The notes under the pieces were generated by a model. The model saw nothing but the letters and a program-made list of their open reading frames with translations, was not told the origin of the DNA and ran no database searches. Made by a program: the position numbers and the translations under genes. From the NCBI GenBank assembly GCA_015680635.1, contig JAABOA010000332.1:1047-15098 (forward strand): DNA of 14,052 nucleotides. The letters run 5' to 3'. The stretch comes from Lunasporangiospora selenospora. Its lineage: Eukaryota; Mortierellomycota; Mortierellomycetes; Mortierellales; Mortierellaceae. Numbering within the stretch: position 1 is the stretch's first letter; the number at the start of each line of letters is the position of its first letter. Positions 1-9,259 of this stretch are shown here, in pieces.

Positions 1-3000
1 CATTGAGTTACCCATTGAATCAGCACTGGTATAAGCAAGCGGTGGCTGCTGAATGGACATCGGCCCTGAGGCTTCGCTACTTTTACCAACAAAAGACAGA
101 TCTGTCCTGGGCGCACCCTCAGACACAAGATGGGACAGAGATCCGGCCCGAGGACGTTGACGGATCCCTGTGCTGGCAATAGAATGACTCCTACCCAATG
201 CACTAGCACTGCCTTTTCCACCGTCTCGCTCCAGCAATCTGCTCGCAGCAGCCTTCAAGTCCGCCTTGGTGGTGCTAGACGACCTCGACACGGCAGCTAT
301 GGCCATTGCCTCCAACGAGGACATGACACCTTCTCGTGCCTGGCTAGTAGGATCCGACCCAGAACTATCGTCCGAGTCCGATATCATCTCAAGGGCCCTT
401 CCATCTGTCCTGTCATTCTTTTCTGGGTCACTTTTTCTTCTGCTTCTCTCCACAAACTCCAAGCCGCCAATCTTACTTCCATTCTCTTGCATTTGCTGAG
501 GACCTGACGACTTGCCTTCATAAAAAGTATCAAGCTCAGGCAAATGTGTCAGGCTACTCCCATAGTCCTTCAAAGTGCCTTCAAGCGTTGTTGCTGCCTT
601 GGCCTTTGGAATCATGGGCGTAAATGGCCTCTCGGACCACCCTGCAGCCGCATACTGCAATGTAGCCTTTTCTTCCACACGAACCTTCTCCTGCTGGACA
701 ACTGTCGAGAGCAACGATAGGGGGGCCCTACCAGCACCGCCTCGGTCCGAGGCTCCGTCTCCATCATGAAGCAATGACATGGGTGCCATTGATGGTGAGT
801 CTGCATTAATGAATGAGGCTGAGGACGAGAGCAACAGCAGTCCCTTCTTTTTCTCGGCGCCGGACCCTGAGCCCGAGTCAGGTTCCAATTCAGCTGGACC
901 AGCAGTCGAATCCTGTGAACCTTGTGGGTTCGAGGGCCGGCGACGGTGACTAAAGATAGAGTCCGAGATCGATGACGTACGCTTCAAGTGAGATGGAGCC
1001 CAGACAGGAGGTCGAGGCTGGTGTTGAGGTCTCTGGTGATTCTCGCTACCTCCTTGCACTGTTTGACCTTGTTGTTGCTGAAGTTGATACTGCAGCTGCT
1101 GGGACAAATCCGATCCAGGCACAGCATGAGATTGGTACATGGAATGGTGGCGACGCATACTGGACCCACTCCCATGAGACGGGTTGCGGTGGTGACCATG
1201 TTGGAAGGTGTGAGTATTTCCATCCATATGAAGTTGCGCCTGATCATTCATCGACAGTGGACGCACGCTTGTTGAACCGTGGGAGGGTAGCAACCCCATT
1301 TGCCCATAATCTACAGGCTGATGCTGCGTCTGTTGAGCACCATATCCAACATCAGTGGCCAGTGGTTGCATTGCTGCCATTCCAGTCCCGTTGCCAGACA
1401 TGGGCCGAGTCGTGATCACATCCGTTAGCTGATACCCATCTTGACTACTCTGACTGCCGCAGCGTCGAGCCTCCAGGGATTGCCGGTACTGATGCTGACG
1501 CTTTAGTTCCTGTAAAGACAATCCTACACGCTGTTGCTCATCCTCAATCTGTCGCTGAAGTTGATATTGGTCACTTGAATGACGGCGCTCCTGTTGATAC
1601 TGTTGACCAGAAGTAGCATAGGCATCCTGATGGTCATATTCTTCGCTCGGAATCAAGTCATAGCCTTCACCAAAGCTCAAGAGTGACTGTTGTTGGGGGG
1701 CAACTGCATCAGCAAAGGTACCCGCATGTGGACCCATGTTCGACAATCCGTGGTCCTGAGATTCGACAAGATTCTGGAAGGTCCCATTGTTGATATTAGA
1801 GTTGTGACCATGATCCGATGACTGAAGGTGATAGCCTAATATCGAATCCTCAGAATTTCGTGGTATATGAATCGCATACTCGTCCGAAATTTGCCGAACC
1901 CTATCACTCTGCTCGACCCCAAGCGACTGCTGCTGCTGCTGCTGCTGCTGTTGTTGTTGTTGTTGTTGTTGATAGTGCGAGTATTGGTCCATCTCGCCAG
2001 CGTGTGGAGCATAGCCATATTGACCTAGCTGTTCCTGGCTCACCACGCCGCCACCATCGACGTATTGGCCAGCTTGTGCTTCATGATGGCGTCTAGGATG
2101 TAATTGTTGCTCTATCTCCATGGCTCCATATGCTTCTTGCTGCTGTTGCTGCTGTTGCTGCTGTTGCTGCTGTTGCTGTTGTTGCTGCTGTTGCTGCTGC
2201 TGCTGTTGTTGCTGCTGTTGCTGCTGCTGCTGCTGTTGCTGCTGTTGTAGTTGCTGCTGCTGAGTAAAAGCATTCAACATTGTCATGGTTTCATTCCCTC
2301 CAGTGCCCGCCAGATCAGGCATTGGGTATCTGGGTATATTGTCCTGGAGAGCATTATTCGCCGCCGCCGTTGCCACAGAAATCGCTTGAGCCTGAAGTCG
2401 CTGCTGCTCATGTTGCATTTGCTGCTGCTGCACCTGCATCGTCCCGACAGCGACACCCATATTGTTCACTAGATTTGTCAACATCTCGTGCTGCTGTCGT
2501 AACATGAGTGTCTCCTTGTAGAATTGATCACGCTCGGAGGAAAGTGTTGCGATCTGGTCACGGAGGGTTGCTACAAGATCAATTTCCTGATGGACCAAAT
2601 GCTGCTGTTGCTGTTGTTGCATCTGGAGTTGGAAAGACTGTTGTTCCGGCATCAACATTGCTGCAGCCAACTGTGGATCGGTATATCCAGTGGCGGCGGC
2701 TGCTGCTGCTGCTGCTGCATACCCTCCATCAAACCCAGTGTTGCCAGCACCCACTCCTCCGTAGGCTGTCTCATGTCCAGAAACATTGTTGGACATGGCA
2801 TCATATCGATAATTATCTGGATAGAACCCTTTTGCAGGATCAGAATCCAAAATATAATCTGCTGCGGGACTAGCAAACATACCCTCTGGTGGCTCTCTGC
2901 TCAGTCCCCCACCAGAGCCTGTTGCGTACAATCCATAATCCGCTCCTGACTGTTGTACAGCAGAAGTATCCAGTCCAAGGGATGAGATCATGCTGCTTGA

Positions 3001-6000
3001 TCCTTGGCCATGAATACTACTAATATCCAGGGTCTCCTTCAACGAGAGACGACCTAGTGTCTTTGAACGTGGTCGTCTGGCGTTGCGTGGTGGAGGTGGT
3101 GGAGGTGGCTGGTTTGACTTGGAGCCAGCAACATTCGATTGAGGCGCATGAGCTGATCCCGACGCCTTGGACGCTCCCTGTGCCGTTCTGGCCTTTGATG
3201 TATCCATATGACCACCGTAAGTTTGACGTGCTGTTCCAGCAACAGAAGTGGATGCACCAGATGTCGACGAAGAGGACTGCTGATCCATAGCCTGTTCATT
3301 GGCAGATGTACGAGAAATGACCTCAACTACCAATGTCGACTCTTCGCTTGTTCGTTCCGTTGGAGCAGAGTGGAGATCAGAGAAAACGTCTGACAGTCTC
3401 CGTCCCGTCTTTTCAGACGCGATAGGTCTTTCTGGCTCAAAGATTCCAGAGCTGGCACTGCTACGGCCCCATGAACGATCTTGTTGCTTCTTAGTCGCTG
3501 ATGGCTCCACAACTTCAGCCTTGTACCGGCAATAGTCGATCGTGTCATCCACTTGTGGTGCTGCAGCAGAAGACTCTGCAGACTTTTCAGGCTTTGGAGA
3601 GTGTGCCAGCCACTCGGTCTTGCCATCAGACACGGCACTTTCTGGCTCATTCTCGTTTGTTAAAGTAGAACCTGAGTTTTGAGTTCTTTGCACAGTATCG
3701 ATGTGAAATACGTCAGGTACTTTTGAGATGGCCAGTTCCGATGGCGAAGTCTTTTCATGAACTCCTCCTGCCATTTCCAAACCTTTGCCGACTCTGGCTG
3801 GACTTTGTGTCTTTAGTGAGGCAGGCGAGGTATCGGAATTATCGTCTGAGACTGGTGGCAAGACTGTTGTGGAATGAACAGCAATCTGGAAAGGCTCAAG
3901 AATTGAAAGCTTTTCAGATCCAATGCTCTGATGGCTCTCGCCGGCGTTGCTAAGTCGGCGCGGCTGCGGGTGTTGAGATCTGAGGGGCGACGCAGAGGGC
4001 CCAGGGTTGAAGCGCGGAAGCGATGGGCCATGCAAAATCGATGACCGTTCATAAGAGCCTTTGGAAGGATGCGTAGCTATCAAATCCTGCTCGATAAAGC
4101 TACTGTCGCTCGACTCGCTGTGGCTATAATGTCGTAAGTTCTCTGGGGGATTGTTTGAGTCTCTTGTTTGAAGATCAGACTGGTACCTCTCGTTGTCACG
4201 CACGACGCCCAGCATGTCCTTCTCTGTTACAGCATACATTGGGACAGGGGTTGGAGCAAAGGCGTTCGACTCTAATGATCCCCTGGGACTATCGTCATGT
4301 TGTCCAGGATCCTGACCTGGGAACGCACCTGGAAATACGAATGACCGACGCTTCACGCTCTTGGTCTGCAAAGCCATATTGTTGTTGGCAAGGTGCAACG
4401 AATCAAAATCAGCAAACGGATCAGGTGAATACAATGGTTGATAATTGTTGGAGGGACTGGTTGAGCCATGAAATGTCTTTTCCTTTGGCAGTCGGGCAGA
4501 GTCCAAAGAGAACTCGGTCGAGTTGTTGTCGCTCAGGGTACCAGAAGAGACCGAGGGATCATTCTTAGATTTGAAAATCATCTTCATAAGCGACTTTCTA
4601 GAACCCTGGAGTGACCAGGATGAGCTTGACTGTCCAGATCCAGTCAAATATGTAAGTGGAGAAAGTGATGGCGATGATGATGATGTAGACGATGTATTTG
4701 ATGCTGAGAGTTGTCCCTTGGAAAGAACAGATGATCGTGCCGTTTGAGGTGAGTTCGGTAAGGCGTGAGAATCCGTGAATGGGTCCTCGTCGTCCAAATC
4801 GTCTCCAATTTGAACCTGAGCCTCCGCAATTACAACTCTCTCCTTGGGAATGTTGGTACAAATCGAGAGTGCGGCTCGTTCAGGGATGCTCAGCTCCGGA
4901 GGCTGATTTCTGGTTGACAGAGGCTCAGCCTCTGACTCGTCCGTCATCAGAACTTCCTCGTCGACCTCTGCACCATATTCATCATCACTATCACTATCCC
5001 CACCATCAGGTCTCTCCGTAGCATCACTAGAGTCTGGCTCTTCTGACGCCTCGTCCCCACTGACAACATTTTTGTCCTCCTTGCCTTCTTTGTCTCCGTC
5101 GCTAAGATCAGCGACAGAGGCGCCTTCTTCTTCACGGTCGCTATCGTCACTGCTATCACTGTCGAGTGGTGGCGCTGCTCCTGCTTTCTTGCTGCCAAGT
5201 ACACGTGTCAATGACCAGAGAAGGCCACCGTCCCACTGAGGCAAGATACCTGGCAGAGTTTTTGTACGCTCATGTCGTGCAACATTAACGGCCGAGATAT
5301 CGTCAGAAGACTGAGCGGTCACAATGGAATCTTCTTCAGAACTATCCCTCGAGCTCTGGTCCTCATTCTCCCCTTCCTCAGCAGTCTGTAGATCCTGCGC
5401 CAGCGAATCCTCAGAGGATCGTTCTTCAGATACTGGCGATGTTGGTGAGCTTAAGGCAGACGAGAAACTGGTGTGTAAAGAGTCCCTGTCCTGAGCAGTT
5501 ATGGATCCCAGAGACTGTGTTGAACCATTGTTCCTGACGAGTGAATCTGAGAGTGCTGGTCGCGATTCGGATTTCCCTATAGATTCGAGCCGAAAGGGGC
5601 AATTGGTCAGTATACAAGAGTCTGGATCAATGGGTGTACAAACAAAACATAATCCCCCGATAATCCTCATAAAGTAGGTTCAATGCATACCATTGCCAAA
5701 GAGCGATGCCCAAATAGACCTCCGCTTCGGCTCCTGAGTAGATACCTCGGCATGAAAAGAGCCTGCGGCTCCAGTACTCAAGAGTGGCGGGGTATTCGTT
5801 AGAGATGTCTTTGCTGGGACAAGGGTACTCAAAGGTTTCAGTTGGCGCGACCGTCTCCTCCGTTCAATTGACAGGCGCGACATCTTCTCGATGCTCTTTC
5901 GAACAGTTCGCTGGCGCCCACTGACACTGCTCCTCCTGGATGCCGACCAGTCGGGCCCAAAGGCCGTGTCTTTGCCCTGTAGCTGCTTTTGATCAAGTTC

Positions 6001-8068
6001 GTGGAGTGGGTCTGCCTCATCGTCGCCATCCTCGTCGTCATACTCATTCCCTTCGCTATCAACTCCAGCATCCTTTTCTTTGGCTTCCTTGGTCTGGATT
6101 GTCTGGTCTTTTCCGAGATCTGCTGGGGGGCCGTGGTCGGTATTCTTGGTAGCCTGGTCATCGGCACGATCATTCTTCAGAGCTGTATCTCGATCATAGC
6201 CTGATTTTTGTGCCATGGGTGGCATTGCTGGAGCTGACATACGTCCTGGTGGAGGGACGGGCCGATCCTTTGGCTTGTTACCCATTTCCAGCGAGACAGC
6301 TGGTACAGGAGACTGAATGGCGTTGGCAGAGTGGCGATGTCGTGGCTGATGTGACTGTTGGGGTGCCTGGAGAGAAGGAGGCAAATACACTGGCTCGGCT
6401 GCTCCTGGAGAAGGCTTTGTGTGAGTTGTGGTTGGTGGCGCGGCTCCTGGTGCCGAGACAGGTAAGGACAATGGCGCTGGCGGCGGAGCTCTATCCCGCG
6501 ACGGAGTCACAACAGACTTTGCGGGTGCTGGCGGTGGTACTGCCTGCACTGTAGATGATACGGACGATGAAGCCGATGCAGAAGCAGAAGCAGAAGATAA
6601 TGACGACGACGAAGACGACGATGGGGGCGGCAAACGCCGTGCATGGATTCCGTGCGCCCTTGCAGGTGGCAGTGTCGGTGGGGTAGGACGAGATCTGGGT
6701 GGCGCTGCCGAAGGAGTGAACGCCGTTGTTGTAGCAATGGACCCTGGAGGTGGCAAGGACAGAGGTGAAGGAGAGGTGGGCGAGGGTGAAGGTGACGACG
6801 AGGCTGCAAAGCCAGGTGAGCGAGTGGTGGTGGTGGGAGCGGCTGCAAGGCCAGGTTGACTTTGGCTGTTCCTGATAGGCACAACGTCTGGAGACCGTGC
6901 TAGCCCCGGTCCTTGTCCTTGTCCTGGATATCTATTACCCTGCGGATTTGGTCCGGTCGGCGGCTGTTGTGTATTCCACAATAAAAAAAAATATAAAAAC
7001 TCTTTGGCGTTAGCTTGGAGTTGCTCTAGGTGTCTCTTGTCTCTTGCAATAGAGAGGATTATACCCATATTGGATATCCGTTGCCATTCTGCGTCTGCCC
7101 ACTCTCGCTCGCTTTTGGATCATTCGCACATGTCCATCGTAAGTCCTGATCACCCGACGACTGATACAACCACATTCTCAAAAACAAAAGCCTGGGTCAT
7201 CACGGCCACTACCACACGTTGACCTGTGGACAATCTGCTCTATTCCTTGGCTTTTTTGGTCCACTTTTTCACATCCACACCCGCTCCTTCCCACCACTCA
7301 AGAGAGCATTTTCCATTTCTCTCCCTCTCTCTCACGCTCTCGCAGCACAGATGAAATAATAATAATAAAAAAAGGGATTCTCATTTCGTTTCTCTCCTCC
7401 CTTACCTTTGGGGGAGGATTCGACACGGTCAAGGGTCGTTGAGGCGAGGCTGCCGTCGAAACCTGTGGCCGCAAGATCCGTGGGCTCTGTGTTTGCGACT
7501 GTTGCTGTTGCTGATGCTGATGCAGTAGATGCTGTTGCTGCTGCGGTTGTTGGAGCCTTTGTTGAGCTTGCGACTGGGGTTGTTGAGGCTGCTGGGACGG
7601 TGGAGGTGGAGGAGGTCGCTGTGAAGTGGACTGGGGTGGAGCCTGAGTCTGGCCGCCACCACTGCTACTACCACTGCTTCTTCTACCCTGAGCCCCATCC
7701 AAGCCTGCGCCCGGTTTGATGTGTGGGGATGGTCTTGTGGGTGGCACGGTGGTTGTGGTGGCGTTAGCAACAGCAGCGGCAGACGAAGAAAGTAATGAAG
7801 GTGATGCGATCGGTCCTGGTTCCAGAGACCGGGTATATGGTACAGATGGATGTGGGTGCTGTTGCTGCTGCGATGGCGGGATCGCGGGTCGTTGCATCTT
7901 TGGGCCGCCTGGCCTTTGAGGTGCAGGAGAGACGGCGGCGATGGCCCCGGTCGCAGCAATGGAATCGTGGGTTAAGCTGGCACCACTAGTGTGGGTACCA
8001 GAACTGGAGCTGAAGCTGGAGCTGGGGCTGGTGGTGGGATTGCTGGCCAAGGGGCTGGTGGAGGCCAT
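1..8068 (-). CDS. Giant low-complexity, probably disordered protein (3' end outside window)
   Basis: I do not recognise this protein and assign no function. The model is three exons, 8068-7406, 6963-5691 and 5576-1, giving at least 2504 residues with no stop before base 1. The start ATG at 8068 has A at -3 and G at +4; the frame appears open a little further upstream, so the start is provisional. In order: Ser/Pro/Gln-rich N-terminus (1-221); Pro/Ser/Ala-rich region with a Ser tract near 334-360; acidic stretch 520-545; Arg/Ser block 563-596 with several RxxS sites; KRRSIWASLFGN at 634-645; Trp-containing hydrophobic patch 757-775; acidic block 783-851; DPF motifs at 910 and 1031; RKSLMKMIFKSKN at 972-984; heptaproline 1469-1475 followed by basic RNARRPRSK; Ala9 at 1599-1607; a probable coiled coil about 1640-1720; polyQ at 1751-1792 and 1848-1862; then His/Gln- and Ser-rich sequence. 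This suggests a scaffold or regulator, which is inference. All three exon joins keep frame. Confidence 0.8.
1927..1971 (-). repeat. Second polyglutamine tract, 15 codons
   Basis: In transcript order this is seven CAA codons followed by eight CAG codons (residues about 1848-1862). The codons are in two pure blocks, unlike the mixed 42-codon tract nearby, which suggests recent slippage-driven expansion and probable length variation between strains. Confidence 0.95.
2137..2262 (-). repeat. Polyglutamine tract, 42 codons, in the giant protein
   Basis: Four Gln codons, one Leu (CTA), then 37 uninterrupted Gln codons (residues about 1751-1792). CAG and CAA are interspersed throughout, a pattern that lowers slippage and suggests an old or selected tract. 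It follows the coiled-coil region closely. The apparent Leu-rich frames on the other strand here are by-products. Confidence 0.95.
2692..2718 (-). repeat. Polyalanine tract (Ala9) in the giant protein
   Basis: Six GCA codons followed by three GCC codons encode nine alanines (residues about 1599-1607), inside a Gly/Tyr/Ala-rich stretch upstream of the coiled coil. Confidence 0.9.
3088..3108 (-). repeat. Heptaproline motif followed by a basic patch
   Basis: Seven consecutive Pro codons (CCA/CCT; residues about 1469-1475) are followed directly by RNARRPRSK. Polyproline of this kind is a known ligand of profilin, SH3 and WW domains. The basic patch could be a nuclear localisation signal or lipid-binding segment. 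Either role is inference. Confidence 0.85.
5577..5690 (-). other. Intron 2 of the giant gene, containing an in-frame TGA
   Basis: The donor GTATGC starts at 5690. The preferred acceptor is CTATAG ending at 5577, preceded by a branch-like CTGAC and a pyrimidine-rich stretch. The intron is 114 bases, close to the pump's introns (105 and 155), and a multiple of three. The frame is the same on both sides, and the only stop between them is TGA at 5682-5680. An alternative acceptor, CCAG ending at 5622 (69 bases), also keeps frame and would add 15 residues. That an intron is removed here is inferred from the donor and from composition continuing across it. Confidence 0.65.
6964..7405 (-). other. 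Intron 1 of the giant gene
   Basis: The donor GTAAGG starts at 7405, directly after a Pro-Pro-Pro-Lys stretch. The chosen acceptor is ACAACAG ending at 6964, with a branch-like CTAAC at 7013-7009, 46 bases upstream, and a T-rich stretch between. The join is phase 0 and continues the Pro/Gln-rich composition on both sides. At 442 bases this is the longest intron in the window, so a small extra exon inside it cannot be excluded. The frame of the second exon is open upstream to an ATG at 7068, which would permit an alternative shorter product. Confidence 0.6.
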
Positions 8069-8260
8069 GCTTATCGTCTCCAGCAGGCACGATGGTACCA
8101 GAGCCGGATGTGATTCTGTGGGGAAGGCGTGATGGGGTAAAAGGGAGAGCCTCTGGTCAGATGAACGCGTGTGCGTGGAAAGAAAAAGATTGAATGGAAG
8201 GAAAAAAGAGAAAATAAAATGAATGGAGATTGAAGACGCTTAGGCGAGAGAAAGAGGAAA

Positions 8261-8320
8261 ACAGAGAGAGTGTGTGTGTGTGAGTGAGTGAGAGAGTGAA
8301 AGAGAGAGGGAGAGAGAGAA
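8261..8320. repeat. GA/GT-rich simple repeat in the giant-gene leader
   Basis: On the plus strand GA dinucleotides run into GT dinucleotides (8271-8281), then GAGT and GAGA repeats. The transcript strand is therefore a CT/CA tract, typical of fungal promoters and leaders. It is an imperfect reverse complement of the CA/CT run at 8511-8535. Confidence 0.85.
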
Positions 8321-8470
8321 CAGACTATGGACACTGCATGGGAGAAGGAGGAAGAAGAATGGAATCGCCGGATGAGATGGAAAGAGAAGAGAAGGACAGA
8401 AGTGGAGACCTCTTTTGGGTGGCAAGAGGATCCTGAGGACTGTTCTTTTTTTTTTGCTGCTGTCTGACTG

Positions 8471-8510
<40 letters not shown>
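8471..8510. repeat. TGTC tetranucleotide microsatellite, 10 perfect copies
   Basis: Ten perfect TGTC units on the plus strand (GACA on the minus), followed immediately by CA and CT dinucleotide runs to about 8550. It lies 400 bases upstream of the giant gene's start codon, and length variation between strains is likely. Confidence 0.95.
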
Positions 8511-8511
<1 letters not shown>

Positions 8512-8965
8512 CACACACTCTCTCTCTCTCTCTCCCTCTCCCTCTCCAACCCCGCTTGCCCTCATTTCCCTTTGTCCAACAGTGCACTGCCAACCTGGCG
8601 CCCATCTCTTCCCATCCCTTTGTCCTCTGTCTCCTATCCATCGCCACACCGCCAAGCACAACCGCAGAGATTTACATACGGCCTGGGACTAGACTTTATT
8701 GTGGTTCCCCTACCTTCCAGTCCCCTCACACACACTCTCTCTCCTTCTTAGAATCACACTGTGCCACGTCGCCAGGAACGGAGCGACGTCAATGGCTGTC
8801 CTGGCCTCCACGTCGCACTGCATTAGTAATTCCCTAGTCGCACGGGAAAAAAAAAAAAATCTCCTTTTTTCTCTCTCCACGATCTTTCCTTTTCTCACAC
8901 CCCCTGTGCCTGAAAATGCCTTTTTAGACATGTGGACAACTATATTGCAGGTTTTTTTCTTCTTC

Positions 8966-8971
8966 TTTATT
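8966..8971 (-). terminator. AATAAA polyadenylation signal for the ATPase
   Basis: A canonical AATAAA on the minus strand about 290 bases after the pump's stop codon. A second AATAAA occurs at 8700-8695. Which one is used cannot be told from the sequence. Confidence 0.45.
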
Positions 8972-9259
8972 ATGTTCTTTGATTAGAATCTTAGATCCTG
9001 AAAATGAAAAGAGGAGCAAAAAGACCAAGATGGAAACTCCTTCTTCCTCATTCACACTTTACTCCATGATTAAAAAGGGGAGTAAGAGAGAGATAGAGAA
9101 AGAGAGAGATGCTCAAGAGGATATGCAAATGCAAGAATGAAATGATATTAATGAACAGAGGTATGTTTGGAGGATGGTCGAGTCACGGCCTGAATGACCG
9201 TGGGCTTAACGAAGAGTAAAAGAGGTAGTAGGAAAGCAAGGAGACATCTCCCGCCTTTC

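Larger units (their letters stand above)
8069..9259. other. Intergenic region: pump 3' UTR plus giant-gene promoter and leader
   Basis: No convincing gene is seen. The right part (about 8966-9259) should be the pump 3' UTR, with GA-rich sequence at 9084-9111. The left part is the presumed promoter and leader of the giant gene and reads pyrimidine-rich on the transcribed minus strand. It holds an A13 run near 8848, GA/GT repeats at 8261-8320, a TGTC array at 8471-8510 and a CT tract after it. I found no clear TATA box for the giant gene. Confidence 0.6.

Noticed and set aside
2137-2262. Regular short repeats resembling a CRISPR-like array
   Set aside because: The period is three bases with no spacers; it is a CAG/CAA polyglutamine tract in frame.
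6428-6859. Plus-strand Gly/Asp/Glu-rich open frame (143 codons)
   Set aside because: It is the complement of the Pro/Ser/Ala-rich exon of the giant gene; its composition follows directly from that.
5680-7068. A separate 462-residue gene starting at ATG 7068 and ending at TGA 5680
   Set aside because: A good GTATGC donor lies just before the TGA, the same frame stays open for 5.6 kb beyond it, and a branch-like site and acceptor precede 6963. A multi-exon gene fits better, though an alternative short product remains possible.
8071-8661. Minus-strand open frame of 196 codons ending two bases before the giant gene's ATG, as an upstream ORF
   Set aside because: Its translation is mostly repeat-derived Ser/Leu/His/Thr and Asp/Arg/Gln tracts, and whether the leader extends far enough to include it is unknown.
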